NCBI RefSeq assembly: GCF_001686925.1
Contig: NZ_LVEN01000019.1
Coordinates: 1 to 64,000 of the forward strand
DNA: 64,000 bases
Reading direction: 5' to 3'
Source of the DNA: Flavobacterium piscis
GTDB taxonomy: Bacteria; Bacteroidota; Bacteroidia; Flavobacteriales; Flavobacteriaceae
Numbering within the stretch: position 1 is the stretch's first letter; each line of letters opens with the position of its first letter. Made by a program: the position numbers and the translations under genes. The notes under the pieces were generated by a model. It searched no databases. It was not told the DNA's origin and was given only the letters and a program-made list of their open reading frames with translations. Shown here piece by piece: positions 16,456-26,254 of this stretch.

Positions 16456-17763
16456 CTATTCTATTGGAATAAAAATTTCAAATTTTGCTCCTTGATTTAG
16501 AACTCCCTTGGCTTTTATAAAACCATGATGATTTTCTATAATTCGTTTTACTATTGTAAGTCCAATTCCGGTGCTTTTTAGCGGTTTGGTATGTAGTGCC
16601 TGAAATAAGCCAAATATTTTATCGCTATATAAGGGGTCAAATCCAATGCCGTTGTCTGAGATTGTTATTTTATAATATTTAGTAAGCGGAGCAAGCTTGT
16701 TTAATTCTCCGTTGGTGATTTCTGCCGATAGGGTTATGATTAAATCCCTGTCAGGACTTGCGAATTTTAATGAATTGTTGATCAGATTGTATAGTAGCTG
16801 CCTGAATTGAAATTCTATCACGGAGAGTTTGCCTAATTCTTTGATGTCAAAAAGTACATTTTTATTTTCAAACTCGTTGGTGAGATCTTCAATAACATCC
16901 TTTGCGATGGTGTTTAAGTCTTTTACTTCGAACTTTCTATCGTCAAATTTTGTTTTAGAATAAATCAAGAGATCATTAATCAGGTTTTGCATTCGAAAAG
17001 CTGAAGTCTTGATTTTATGAAATGCTGTTTTGCTTTTTTCTGATAAATTGCCGGCTTCTTCGCGCTCAATGGTATCTGTAAAAAGTTGTATTTTTCGTAA
17101 TGGTTCCTGAAGATCGTGACTTGAAATGTAATTGAAAGCTTCGAGTTCGCTATTCATTTTTTCAAGTGAAAGATTTTTTTCAATAAGTTTTTTCTTGAAA
17201 TCTGAGTTTAATCTTTCTGCTTCATCTTTTTTAACCTGAGTTTTTTCAAGTAGGTTAGTTTTTTCTTCCAGCGCTTTTTTGTTTTCTACTGCTTGTTCAA
17301 TTCCTGCAAGGTGAAACGAAATAAGTTCAGCAAATAAGTTGAACATTTCGCGTACTTTAAACTCTTTTAAGCTGTTAGGTTTAGGGTCTATGGCGCATAA
17401 AGTCCCAAAGAAACTTCCGTCCTGGCGCATGATTGGTACTGAAATATAGCTTTGTAGTTTGTACATCGCCGGAGTATGGTGGTCATGATACTCCTTGTCT
17501 TCGCTTACATTATCAATAATTACGGGTTTGGGATTTTGTCTTATTTCGTCGCAAATTGTTGTTTTTATTTGTAATTCGTCTCCGGGTTTTAAGCCAAAAA
17601 GGACATTGTCCTGAACGCTGCATGTAATCCATCTTTCGTCGGTAACTCTTGCTACTGCTGCAAATCCCATTCCGGTAGTCTGGCAAATAACATTCAGTAG
17701 GTTTGGAATAATTGAGATGTTCCCGATGTTGATTATATCTTGTTTGAAATTGTCTTCTAGCAC
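16456..17763 (-). CDS. GAF-domain sensor histidine kinase
   Basis: A 435-residue soluble kinase: a GAF domain (~20-165), a coiled coil (~165-215), and a HisKA domain with the phospho-acceptor His in SSHDLQEPLRKIQ, a pattern of the phytochrome-like kinase group. The HATPase follows, with N box LINNSLKF, DNGIGFD and STGIGLTIV. It has no membrane segment and no signal peptide, so it senses a cytoplasmic signal, possibly by ligand binding to GAF. No partner response regulator is adjacent. Bilin-binding cysteine evidence is not visible, so light sensing is not claimed. Confidence 0.88.
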   Translation of the reverse strand: MLEDNFKQDIINIGNISIIPNLLNVICQTTGMGFAAVARVTDERWITCSVQDNVLFGLKPGDELQIKTTICDEIRQNPKPVIIDNVSEDKEYHDHHTPAMYKLQSYISVPIMRQDGSFFGTLCAIDPKPNSLKEFKVREMFNLFAELISFHLAGIEQAVENKKALEEKTNLLEKTQVKKDEAERLNSDFKKKLIEKNLSLEKMNSELEAFNYISSHDLQEPLRKIQLFTDTIEREEAGNLSEKSKTAFHKIKTSAFRMQNLINDLLIYSKTKFDDRKFEVKDLNTIAKDVIEDLTNEFENKNVLFDIKELGKLSVIEFQFRQLLYNLINNSLKFASPDRDLIITLSAEITNGELNKLAPLTKYYKITISDNGIGFDPLYSDKIFGLFQALHTKPLKSTGIGLTIVKRIIENHHGFIKAKGVLNQGAKFEIFIPIE

Positions 17764-17894
17764 TTTTAAGGGGTGATTTTTTATTTTTTAAAAGTACGAA
17801 AATAAAACTAGTTTAATACTAAAGGTATTTTTCTTATCATTTTAGGTGTTTAGAATTATTTTTGACTTTTTTATTTTATGGAAATTATAAATTG

Positions 17895-17902
17895 TAATTT
17901 TG
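17895..17902 (+). promoter_or_regulatory. -7 promoter box of the leader RNA and transaldolase gene
   Basis: TAATTTTG fits TAnnTTTG and is followed by CACC, as in the SRP RNA and ABC-F promoters in this window. It sits 10 bases before the first stem of the structured element, so the element would be the 5' end of the transcript. A TTG at normal spacing is not seen; the nearest is about 30 bases upstream. Confidence 0.55.
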
Positions 17903-17912
17903 CACCGAATTT

Positions 17913-17996
17913 GCGTTAGGGATGGAGGCGGCATCCTTTTGTGAAGTGAAACGGAACAAAAGATATAGCCGAGAGCCCGACCGTTAGGGAACGCCC
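17913..17996 (+). ncRNA. flavo-1-like structured RNA (copy B), leader of the transaldolase gene
   Basis: Closing stem GCGTT (17913-17917) with AACGC (17990-17994). Inside it, GGG (17919-17921) pairs with CCC (17976-17978), CGGC (17929-17932) with GCCG (17968-17971), and ATC-TTTTGT (17933-17942) with ACAAAAGAT (17956-17964). Compared with copy A (7-73), the stem around the core changes on both sides (CCCG/CGGG to GGG/CCC), which is what a conserved pair should show. There is no terminator between it and the gene start at 18028. The flavo-1 name is from memory. Confidence 0.65.
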
Positions 17997-18027
17997 AAAA
18001 ACTGAACACAATTAAATAGATATAATT

Positions 18028-18684
18028 ATGAAATTTTTTATTGACACGGCTAATTTAGCTCAGATTAAAGAAGCACAAGCTTTAGGTGTTTTGGATGGTG
18101 TAACAACTAATCCATCGTTGATGGCAAAAGAAGGAATCACTGGAAAAAACAACATTTTGAAGCATTATGTTGACATTTGTAATCTTGTTGAAGGTGATGT
18201 AAGTGCTGAAGTTAATGCGCTGGATTATGATGGAATGATCAAAGAAGGTGAAGAATTGGCTGAATTACATGATCAAATCGTAGTTAAATTACCTATGACT
18301 AAAGAAGGTGTAATGGCTGCAAAATATTTTTCTGATAAAGGAATTAAAACCAACGTAACACTTGTGTTTTCTGCAGGTCAGGCTTTATTGGCTGCAAAAG
18401 CAGGGGCAACTTATGTTTCTCCTTTTATTGGTCGTTTGGATGACGTTTCTACTGATGGTTTGAATTTAATTCAGGAAATTAGAGAAATCTATGATAACTA
18501 CGGTTATGAAACTCAAATTTTGGCCGCTTCGGTACGTCATACAATGCATATTGTAAACTGTGCTAAAATTGGTGCAGATGTTATGACAGGACCTCTTTCT
18601 GCAATTTACGGATTATTGAAACACCCTTTGACTGATATTGGATTGGCTCAGTTTGTAGCTGATTTCGAAAAAGGAAATAAGTAA
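18028..18684 (+). CDS. fructose-6-phosphate aldolase/transaldolase (TalC-like)
   Basis: A 218-residue short transaldolase. It belongs to the subfamily that includes fructose-6-phosphate aldolase (FSA) and small transaldolases. The [11 protein letters not shown] motif (~26-36) and the Schiff-base lysine in [11 protein letters not shown] (~85) are visible, as is the [10 protein letters not shown] segment. It acts in the non-oxidative pentose phosphate pathway or on dihydroxyacetone; transaldolase versus aldolase cannot be decided by eye. It has a structured leader RNA and its own promoter. A strong hairpin terminator lies at 18707-18746. Confidence 0.9.
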   Translation: MKFFIDTANLAQIKEAQALGVLDGVTTNPSLMAKEGITGKNNILKHYVDICNLVEGDVSAEVNALDYDGMIKEGEELAELHDQIVVKLPMTKEGVMAAKYFSDKGIKTNVTLVFSAGQALLAAKAGATYVSPFIGRLDDVSTDGLNLIQEIREIYDNYGYETQILAASVRHTMHIVNCAKIGADVMTGPLSAIYGLLKHPLTDIGLAQFVADFEKGNK

Positions 18685-18706
18685 TACACAGGTACTTAAG
18701 ATTTAA

Positions 18707-18746
18707 AAAATCGTCATCTTTTAAAATAAGATGGCGATTTTTTTTT
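18707..18746 (+). terminator. terminator after the transaldolase gene
   Basis: AAATCGTCATCTT (18708-18720) pairs with AAGATGGCGATTT (18728-18740) with one G-U pair, followed by a T-run. The next gene starts 30 bases further on. Confidence 0.88.
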
Positions 18747-18775
18747 ACTTTTATATATCTCAAATTGAAGTATAT

Positions 18776-19273
18776 ATGAAAAAACTAATCTTAATTATGG
18801 TGTTTTTTTTCCTGAATTTTATTGTAAATGCACAAGCTGCCAAAATATTGAAATCGGTCAATGATGACGGTGATGTCGCTACTTTTGAGCTGGATTGTTC
18901 GGTTCAGTTTCAAACTTTGGCAAAAGGTCTGCGATATAATATTACACGCCATGAGTTTAAGGGACCGGAATTGAAAAACAATTATAGGTTATTGCTGGTA
19001 ATGGATGGGTTTTATTCGAAAACACTCAATAAAACGATGACTATTTCGGCAGTTTTAAGTGATGGAACAATTTTGGAAGCAAAAAAGATAATTGAGGATG
19101 ATGGCTTTTTTGATGGTGCCTGTACATTGAAAATTAAAGATCCAAAAGCCCTTTTAGAGGCGGATATTGACAAAGTTATTGTTCATGCGGATAAAGATGT
19201 CATCTATGTATTATCAGAGCAAAACAAGAGTGTTTTTAAAAAGAATCTTAGTAATGTTATTAATGCTAAGTAG
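18776..19273 (+). CDS. secreted protein, function unknown
   Basis: A 165-residue protein with a clear signal peptide (MKKLILIMVFFFLNFIVNAQ) ending in AQ. The start ATG at 18776 is chosen because it opens the signal; a 15-codon upstream extension is inside the terminator region. The mature part is mixed alpha/beta with no motif I recognise. It is likely periplasmic. It lies between a terminator (18707-18746) and an inverted-repeat terminator (19326-19374), so it is a single transcription unit. Confidence 0.65.
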   Translation: MKKLILIMVFFFLNFIVNAQAAKILKSVNDDGDVATFELDCSVQFQTLAKGLRYNITRHEFKGPELKNNYRLLLVMDGFYSKTLNKTMTISAVLSDGTILEAKKIIEDDGFFDGACTLKIKDPKALLEADIDKVIVHADKDVIYVLSEQNKSVFKKNLSNVINAK

Positions 19274-19325
19274 AGGTTCTAAGATACTAAGGTTTTGAGG
19301 GACTAAGTTTTTTCTTTTTCGAATT

Positions 19326-19374
19326 AAAAAAATCCCAAATTTCAACTTTGTGGATTGGAATTTGGGATTTTTTT
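19326..19374. terminator. bidirectional terminator
   Basis: A 20-bp inverted repeat (19326-19345 and 19355-19374) with one mismatch, core ATCCCAAATT, flanked by A- and T-runs, between convergent genes. It closely resembles the perfect repeat at 55783-55830, pointing to a recurring terminator sequence family. Confidence 0.85.
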
Positions 19375-19393
19375 ATTGTTTTTTTAACTTGTT

Positions 19394-20863
19394 CTAGTGA
19401 CCTCCGCCACCGCCTTCAATATGGTTAATTCCTTGTCTTTTTAATATTTTAGGGCAATAGAAACCATAAAATGCTAAATAAGCAAAACCAAGTAACGGAA
19501 CGATGTAAGAGAAGTGTGTCCAGGTAATACCTAGTATTCCGCCAGGACTTGTATGATCGATATCACAGATTGCGCCCTGAACCAAAGGAATAACTCCTCC
19601 TCCTAAAATCATCATAATTAGGAATGACGATGCTTTTCCTGTGTTTTTACCTAATCCTGCGATAGCTAAATCGAAGATCGATGGCCACATGATCGATAAG
19701 AATAAACCTCCGGAGATAAAGAAGAATTTAGCAATTGATGGATCTGGCCATACTAAACCGGCAAGCATCATTAATAATCCTGATATTCCGAAAAGCATTA
19801 ACGTTTTTCCGGCATTTTTACCTCCTACAAAACTTACACCAATAAATAATAAGATCCAGATTGGATAGATGTAAAATGCAGAAACATCGTGTGCAGCAAA
19901 AATGTTAGCTCCAATAATAACTCCAAAAGCTATTGCAGGAACAATGAATTTTAATGCTGTATTTACTAAGTTTGAAGTGTTGAAAACGTTAACACCACCA
20001 TTCCAGCGTCCAATCATTAAACTTCCCCAGTAAAGGGCAATAAAAGGTGCGATGGCATCTTCAAGAACATTACCAAATTCAGCAGTATGTAATAAGGCAG
20101 GCAGGTTACTAATGATCGTTACCTCGGTACCAACGTAAATAAAAATACCTAACATTCCCAAATATAATTGTGGATAATCTGAGATGTTGAATTTTTCGTG
20201 CGCTACTTTAACTACTACTTCCTCTTCTTTTGCAGGATCTTCGATTTTCGAGAAGTTCATGAAAATAGCAACTGCAATAAAAGCAAGTCCTAAGATGATA
20301 AAAGGCAGTTTAATATCTTCTAATGAAAGTGATGTATTTTTGTTATCGCCCATTCCAAATAAAGCGATTCCTAGTAAAATTGCTCCAATTGTTGTTCCAA
20401 AAGAGTTGATACCTCCGGCTAAAGTCAAACGGTGCGCTCCTGTTGCGGGACTTCCCATTTTAATAGCCAACGGATTGGCTACAATTTGCTGGATTGAAAA
20501 TCCTAAACCTACGGTAAATAAGGCAGTTAGAAAAAATGGAAAACTTTCCATTGTTGCAGCAGGAATGAATAAAAATGATCCAACTGCTGAAAGAAGTAAA
20601 CCGGCAGAAAGGGTTTTTTTATATCCGAATTTTTGTAAAACATCTAATTTTAATGATACTAAAAAGAAGATCATAGATCCTACGAAATACGCTGCATAAA
20701 ATGCCCAGGCCACTAATTGTGATTGAACCTGAGATAAAGTAAAGACTTTTTTGAATACGGGAATCAGGATATCATTGGCAGAACCAACAAAACCCCAAAA
20801 GAAGAAAACAATTATCAACGAGATAAACTGTCCCCATTTGGTTTGAACATTTTCTGAACTCAT
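19394..20863 (-). CDS. MFS sugar permease, FucP/NagP-like
   Basis: A 489-residue major facilitator with about 12 membrane helices. The N-terminal WGFVGSANDILIPVFKK region and the pattern of the FGHS (fucose/glucose/galactose) sugar:H+ symporters are visible. In Bacteroidetes, relatives encoded beside chitin loci are annotated as the N-acetylglucosamine transporter NagP. Its placement next to the regulators and the SusCD/chitinase genes makes GlcNAc uptake across the inner membrane likely, but this rests on context. It ends in a run of histidine/glycine (GGGGGH). Its strand is shared with the regulators just upstream. Confidence 0.82.
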   Translation of the reverse strand: MSSENVQTKWGQFISLIIVFFFWGFVGSANDILIPVFKKVFTLSQVQSQLVAWAFYAAYFVGSMIFFLVSLKLDVLQKFGYKKTLSAGLLLSAVGSFLFIPAATMESFPFFLTALFTVGLGFSIQQIVANPLAIKMGSPATGAHRLTLAGGINSFGTTIGAILLGIALFGMGDNKNTSLSLEDIKLPFIILGLAFIAVAIFMNFSKIEDPAKEEEVVVKVAHEKFNISDYPQLYLGMLGIFIYVGTEVTIISNLPALLHTAEFGNVLEDAIAPFIALYWGSLMIGRWNGGVNVFNTSNLVNTALKFIVPAIAFGVIIGANIFAAHDVSAFYIYPIWILLFIGVSFVGGKNAGKTLMLFGISGLLMMLAGLVWPDPSIAKFFFISGGLFLSIMWPSIFDLAIAGLGKNTGKASSFLIMMILGGGVIPLVQGAICDIDHTSPGGILGITWTHFSYIVPLLGFAYLAFYGFYCPKILKRQGINHIEGGGGGH

Positions 20864-21040
20864 AATTTAAGAGGTTAATTTTTTTATTTTATTGTTTTTT
20901 GAAGACCGTAAATATATTTGTTAAGTATATCAAAAAAAAATAAAAAGGCACAAATAATGTTAAATTTAAACCAACGGCATCATTTTTTCAACAATGTGTT
21001 AATTTATACCGACTTAGAAAATGAATTTAATAGTTAAAGT

Positions 21041-21742
21041 TTATTCTAAAATTTTGTTTTTGACCTCTTTGCTGTAATTTCTCCCTATCGGAATGGTGTA
21101 AGATTGGATCTGAATGCGGTTTCCTTCGATAGATTTTACTTTATTTAATGCAATTACGTAAGATTTATGGATGCGCAAAAAGCGATCTGCAGGTAATTCT
21201 TCTGACAAAGAGGTGAGTGATTTATGGGTAATATAGGTTTTATCAGGAGTCACTACTTTGATGTATTCCTTCATTCCTTCGACAAATAGAATTTCTTCAA
21301 TATTAATTTTCATCATTTTTTTATCGACTTTGATAAAAATATGAGAATCGCCTTTTGTAGTTTCGACTTTAATATTGTTTTTTAAATTGTATTCGGTAGT
21401 GATTTTATTAATGCATTTTATAAATCTGGGCAGTGGGATAGGCTTTACTAAATAATCCAGAACATCAAGATCGTAACTTTCTGCAGCAAATTCCCTAAAA
21501 GCAGTTGTTATAATAACTTTGGTTTTATTTTCGATCAGGCTAATGAGTTCAAAACCTGTCATCATAGGCATGTTGATGTCCAGAAATACGGCATCAACAG
21601 CAGTACTGTTTATAAAATCAAGCGCTTCCAGAGAATTATTGAATGTACCGATGACTTCAAAATCTGTAAAATTGGTAAAATAATTTTGCAGGACTTTGAT
21701 AGCTAATGGCTCATCGTCAATCAACACGCATTTAATTTTCAT
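21041..21742 (-). CDS. LytTR-family response regulator (chitin locus)
   Basis: A 233-residue regulator. The receiver domain (1-~120) has the phospho-Asp in AVFLDINMPMMTG, and the C-terminal LytTR DNA-binding domain has the FLRIHKSYVIALNKVKSI and IPIGRNY signatures. The ATG at 21742 is favoured over a TTG two codons upstream. The start overlaps the kinase stop by 11 bases, so they are translationally coupled. It is the likely direct regulator of the neighbouring SusC promoters; the CGTT-rich repeats there are candidate sites. Position matches the regulator in the F. johnsoniae chitin locus. Confidence 0.93.
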   Translation of the reverse strand: MKIKCVLIDDEPLAIKVLQNYFTNFTDFEVIGTFNNSLEALDFINSTAVDAVFLDINMPMMTGFELISLIENKTKVIITTAFREFAAESYDLDVLDYLVKPIPLPRFIKCINKITTEYNLKNNIKVETTKGDSHIFIKVDKKMMKINIEEILFVEGMKEYIKVVTPDKTYITHKSLTSLSEELPADRFLRIHKSYVIALNKVKSIEGNRIQIQSYTIPIGRNYSKEVKNKILE

Positions 21743-22784
21743 TATCAATAGGTATTTGCAAACGGATTATATAGTAGTTTAGTTTTGTTGTGTGTTTTAA
21801 ACTGAAATCGTTTTTGTAAATTAATTTTAATCTTTTCTTGGTATTTACTAAACCAATTCCGCCTTTGGCATTAAGATTTTGTGAATTTACAAAATTATTT
21901 AGGATTTCAAAATCTAACATTTTATTGTCGATAACCTTACAATTTATCTTAATTTTTAAGTTATTGTTGTTAATTCCTCCGTGTTTAAAGGCGTTTTCGA
22001 CCAATGAGATGAATATTAAAGGAGGTACAACAACATCTTCTATATTCGATTCGAGATTGACTGTAACTTCTACATTATCAAAGCGTAACTTTTCGATTTC
22101 GATATAATTCTGAATGTAATCAATCTCTTTAATTAATGGAACAAATTTGGTGCCTTTTACATCATATAAAACATATTCCATCAAATTTGATAGTTTTATA
22201 ATAACATCCGGAACCTTATCAGAAGATTCTAATGACAAGGCATATAAATTATTTAATGTATTGAAAAAGAAATGCGGCTGAATTTGATTTTCAAGGTATT
22301 TCAATTTGATTTTGAACTGATTTTCTCTTAAAGACCGGTTTCGTTCTCTTTCCCGAAGCCATGTTAAAGTGAGATAAACTGATGAAGCCATAGCCAGCAC
22401 ATATAACTCTCCTATACAAACGGCCAGAATATGATTAATATCAAAAGGATGATATTCTCTATTGGCTTCCGGCCAAATATTTTCGGATATAATATAATAG
22501 GTCAAAACTGTTTTGAGCAGATAGATGCCAAAAAGGCTTGCTATTAATGCGAGGGTATATGGAATATACTTTTGTTTCAATACATATTTTGGCACCAAAA
22601 CAAAAAGATTAAAATATACTAAAGGTATATGCAAAGAGAACTCAATTAAATTTGATTTAAACGAATAAGGATAATCATTAAAGTAAGCTCCCCATCTTAA
22701 AAAGTTAAGGGTAAAGTAACTTCCCCAAAACCAAACATGATTTTTAAGCTTAATATCAAATTTTAATTTTTGGATTTCTGTCAA
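21732..22784 (-). CDS. LytS-type membrane histidine kinase (chitin locus)
   Basis: A 350-residue kinase. About four membrane helices in the N-terminal part (~15-150) are followed by a His_kinase (YehU/LytS) domain with the phospho-acceptor His in QIQPHFFFNTLNNLYAL and an HATPase with N box SLVENAFKHGG and GGIGLVNTKKRL. It senses an unknown signal in the inner membrane and passes phosphate to the LytTR regulator encoded immediately after it. It is divergent from SusC-I with about 270 bases between them, so the two promoters share one region. Confidence 0.92.
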   Translation of the reverse strand: MTEIQKLKFDIKLKNHVWFWGSYFTLNFLRWGAYFNDYPYSFKSNLIEFSLHIPLVYFNLFVLVPKYVLKQKYIPYTLALIASLFGIYLLKTVLTYYIISENIWPEANREYHPFDINHILAVCIGELYVLAMASSVYLTLTWLRERERNRSLRENQFKIKLKYLENQIQPHFFFNTLNNLYALSLESSDKVPDVIIKLSNLMEYVLYDVKGTKFVPLIKEIDYIQNYIEIEKLRFDNVEVTVNLESNIEDVVVPPLIFISLVENAFKHGGINNNNLKIKINCKVIDNKMLDFEILNNFVNSQNLNAKGGIGLVNTKKRLKLIYKNDFSLKHTTKLNYYIIRLQIPIDNEN

Positions 22785-22916
22785 CTTTAGTTTGGTGATT
22801 TAGTATTGTAAAATTTCTTCTCTGGAAATATTGTGCAACTTTAAACAATTACTGGGTAAAACACAATTCTTTTGAATAAAATTTTATAAAAAAAGATATA
22901 TTTTATATTATCTCTG

Positions 22917-23054
22917 TGGGATATCGTTTTCGTAAAACATATTGTTGATTGTTTTGTGTCGTTCGTTTAAGGTTTTGTGCTGTATGTTTAAAATGTTTTA
23001 TTTATGTTAATTTTAACAATAAATTTATCGCTTAACCAACAAAACCATGATAAA
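22917..23054 (+). promoter_or_regulatory. conserved regulatory region upstream of susC-I
   Basis: This region aligns over ~130 bases with the one upstream of susC-II (29105-29242). Shared features are an inverted repeat GTTTTCGTAAAAC (22926-22938), the words TTGATTG and TGTCGTT, the motif CGTTCGTTT at 22960 placed 35 bases after the CGTTTTCGT at 22925, and a GCTGT block near 22979. The coding parts of the two susC genes are only moderately similar, so this non-coding conservation implies a common regulator. A TAnnTTTG box with correct spacing is not clear. Confidence 0.65.
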
Positions 23055-26000
23055 ATGAAACAAATTATGTTAATCTTTATGTTTGTGTTTACGGCGCAGG
23101 TATCGCTTGCTCAGGTAAAAACAATCAAAGGTTTAGTAAGCGATCAAAACGGATTGCCGCTGCCGGGAGTAAGTATTATTATTCAGGGTACGAAAACTGC
23201 AACCCAATCTGATTATGACGGAAAATATGCGATACAAGCATCGGCAGGTGATATACTTGTTTTTTCGTATATCGGAATTAAAACGAAGACTGCCACTGTA
23301 GCAGAATCATCTACAGTAAATGTGGTTCTGACAGAAGATGCACAAAACCTAAATGAAGTTGTCGTTACCGCTTTGGGTATCAAGAGGCAGAAAAAAGAAT
23401 TAGGATATGCAGTTCAGGACATTAAAGGTGATCAGCTTAATAAAGTGATTACAACAAATGTAGCGTCGGGACTTTCAGGTAAGATTGCCGGTGTTGATAT
23501 TTCTATGCCAGCCACAGGAGCAGGAGGAAGTGCCAGAGTAATTATTAGAGGAATTTCGAGTATAGGTGAGAGTAACCAGCCACTTTATATTGTAGACGGA
23601 ATTCCTATTGATAACTCAGGATTGAATAATGACAGTGCTGCAGCCAGTAAATGGTTTGACGGAAGAGATAACGGAGATGGAATTTCAAGTATTAATCCAA
23701 ATGATATTGAGAGTCTTACTGTATTAAAAGGTGCAGCAGCATCAGCTTTATATGGTTCAAGAGCGTTAAACGGAGTAATTTTAATTACAACTAAAAAAGG
23801 AAGTAAAGGAAAATTGCAAGTAGAGCTAACAAGCGGTGTTAGTTTTGATCGCGTTAATGCGAAATATGACGATTTTCAGGATGAGTATGGTACAGGAAAT
23901 CGAGGGATTTTGCCGGATCCTACAAAAGCACCTACTGAAATTTACGGATATACAACCAGTGCGTGGGGACCTAAATTTTCTAATAATGTAGGAACTCAGG
24001 TAAAAATATTTGATGGCTCTATGCGACCTTATGCTAAAGTGGATAACAATATTCAGGATTTTTTTAAGACCGGAGTTACAACTACAAACGGAATTGCTCT
24101 TTCTGGCGGAAGTGAAAATGCATTCCTTCGTTTTGGATTTAATAATATGAAAAATGATGATGTTGTTCCTAATTCCGGATTAGAAAGAAACAATGCGACT
24201 TTAAATGGTACTTTAAAATCAGATAAATTTACTTTGGATGCTAATGTGAATTATATGGTCGAAACTACCAACAACCGACCGGGATTGGGGGATTCGCCAA
24301 ACAATGTTGGTTATTCCTTAAGCGGTCTGGCTCCTAATATCGATCAGGCGTGGTTGCAAAATTATGGTAATCCGGAGACAGGAGAAGTTTATAAATGGAA
24401 TAACAATATTTATCAATTGAACCCTTATTTAACTGTAAATGCAAATCACAACTCTACTACGAAAAATCGTTTTACAGGGAATGTTGCGGGAACCTATCAG
24501 CTTGAAAAATGGGTTGGATTGACTTTTAGAACCGGTTTAGATACTTATGTTTTTGGTTCTAAAGATTTCATGGTGCCGGGAAGTACATGGCCAGGAAGAG
24601 ATACCGGCTATCTTAGAGTGGGTGATATTAGTGTTTCTGAAATGAATACGGATGTTATTGCCACCTTTAGCGAAATAAAATTAGCTACAGATTTGACATT
24701 TTCAGGAATTTTAGGAGCAAACAGAAGAGATTTTAGAAGATCAGAAAATTCTAGTGAAGGAACCAATATTATTCAGCCGGGAACAGAATTTATCAGTAAT
24801 TTTTCAACTCAGACAATAAATGCACCTATAGAAACCAGAACAAGAACAAATTCTGTTTACGGTTCTGCAAAGTTTGATTATAAAGGTTATTTATATGCTG
24901 AGTTTACAGGAAGAAATGACTGGTTTAGTGTTATTAATAAAGACGCTTTTTATCCGGGAGCTTCATTAGGTTTTGTATTCTCGGATGCATTTAAGATTCA
25001 GAGTGATGTTTTTTCTTATGGAAAATTAAGAGCTTCGTGGGCAAAAGTTTCGAATGCTCCGGGTGCTTATAAAAATGCATTAAACTATACGACGTATTCT
25101 TCTTACGACGGACAAAGTGTAGTAAATGTTAAGAATACATCGGCACCAAATGCAAACCTGACTTTTCAGTCAAAAACAGGAATCGAATTTGGTTTAGAAA
25201 CGGCTTTCTTCAAAAACAGATTAAAAGCAGATATCACTGTATATCGTGAAGATACAGCTGATCAGACACTTGATTTAGCTTCTTCATCAACATCAGGATA
25301 TGAATTTCTTTCGGTAAATGCAGGAGAATTACGTAACGAAGGTATTGAGATCTTTTTATCCGGTTCACCAATAAAAACTAAGGATTTCGAGTGGGGAATT
25401 GATTTGAATTTTTCTAAGAATAAAAACTCAATCCTTTCTTTGCATCCTGAAATTAATACCTATACTATTTCTGAGGCTCGTTGGGCTAATGCTGCAATTG
25501 TAGCTCAGGTTGGAGGCAAATACGGTACTATCATTGGAAAAGATTTTCAAAGAACGCCTTCAGGCGAAATGATTGTAGGTGCAAATGGTATGCCTCTATA
25601 CACAGATACTAAAGTAGCTTTAGGAAAAGGAGTTCCGGATTGGTCAGCGGGTTTAACCAATAGATTTTCGTATAAAGGAATTACTCTTCAGTTTTTATTA
25701 GACATGAAATTTGGTATGGATGTGTATTCTATGACAAACTCAGTTGCTGCAACAAGAGGATTGTTAGATATTACCACAGAAGGAAGGGATGCTTATATTG
25801 CTGCAAGAACACAAGCTGCAGCAGCTGATCCTAATTTTGATATAAACAGTTGGGTTCCTACAGGTGGTTATGTAGCAAATGCAGTGGTAAATACTGGAAC
25901 AGCTGAGAATCCTGTTTATGTAAAAAACACCAAACCTGTAGATCCTCAGGAATATTGGAGACAAGTTACAGATGCTACTCCGGCGCCGTTTATTTATGAT

Positions 26001-26243
26001 GCTTCGTATGTGAAATTAAGAGAAGTAAGCTTAGGATATACTATTCCTAAAAGTGTTTTTGGCGGAGCAAAAATAAATTCAATCTATGTTTCTGTATTTG
26101 GAAGAAATCTATTGACATTCAATAAAGATTTGCCAAACGTTGATCCGGAGTCCATGTATACTTCAGGAAACGGACAAGGTTTTGAGTATGGATCATTACC
26201 ATCAAGACAATCGTATGGTTTTAATATTAAAATTACATTCTAA
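23055..26243 (+). CDS. SusC-like TonB-dependent outer membrane transporter I (chitin locus)
   Basis: A 1062-residue transporter. A signal peptide ending SLAQ precedes an N-terminal CarboxypepD_reg-like domain (~22-100; LPLPGVSIIIQG, YDGKYAIQAS), a TonB-box region (NEVVVTALG), a plug domain with ALYGSRALNGVILITTKKG, and a 22-strand beta-barrel ending in KITF. The ATG at 23055 opens the signal; a 17-codon upstream extension is not supported. It should import chitin oligosaccharides through the outer membrane with SusD-I, energised by TonB. It forms an operon with SusD-I (11 bases downstream) and ChiB. Confidence 0.95.
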   Translation: MKQIMLIFMFVFTAQVSLAQVKTIKGLVSDQNGLPLPGVSIIIQGTKTATQSDYDGKYAIQASAGDILVFSYIGIKTKTATVAESSTVNVVLTEDAQNLNEVVVTALGIKRQKKELGYAVQDIKGDQLNKVITTNVASGLSGKIAGVDISMPATGAGGSARVIIRGISSIGESNQPLYIVDGIPIDNSGLNNDSAAASKWFDGRDNGDGISSINPNDIESLTVLKGAAASALYGSRALNGVILITTKKGSKGKLQVELTSGVSFDRVNAKYDDFQDEYGTGNRGILPDPTKAPTEIYGYTTSAWGPKFSNNVGTQVKIFDGSMRPYAKVDNNIQDFFKTGVTTTNGIALSGGSENAFLRFGFNNMKNDDVVPNSGLERNNATLNGTLKSDKFTLDANVNYMVETTNNRPGLGDSPNNVGYSLSGLAPNIDQAWLQNYGNPETGEVYKWNNNIYQLNPYLTVNANHNSTTKNRFTGNVAGTYQLEKWVGLTFRTGLDTYVFGSKDFMVPGSTWPGRDTGYLRVGDISVSEMNTDVIATFSEIKLATDLTFSGILGANRRDFRRSENSSEGTNIIQPGTEFISNFSTQTINAPIETRTRTNSVYGSAKFDYKGYLYAEFTGRNDWFSVINKDAFYPGASLGFVFSDAFKIQSDVFSYGKLRASWAKVSNAPGAYKNALNYTTYSSYDGQSVVNVKNTSAPNANLTFQSKTGIEFGLETAFFKNRLKADITVYREDTADQTLDLASSSTSGYEFLSVNAGELRNEGIEIFLSGSPIKTKDFEWGIDLNFSKNKNSILSLHPEINTYTISEARWANAAIVAQVGGKYGTIIGKDFQRTPSGEMIVGANGMPLYTDTKVALGKGVPDWSAGLTNRFSYKGITLQFLLDMKFGMDVYSMTNSVAATRGLLDITTEGRDAYIAARTQAAAADPNFDINSWVPTGGYVANAVVNTGTAENPVYVKNTKPVDPQEYWRQVTDATPAPFIYDASYVKLREVSLGYTIPKSVFGGAKINSIYVSVFGRNLLTFNKDLPNVDPESMYTSGNGQGFEYGSLPSRQSYGFNIKITF

Positions 26244-26254
26244 AAAAGTAAATT

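Noticed and set aside
20184..20699. 171-codon plus-strand frame opposite the MFS permease
   Set aside because: It lies wholly inside the permease gene, is rich in Ser/Pro/Lys from reversed helix codons, and has no conserved feature.
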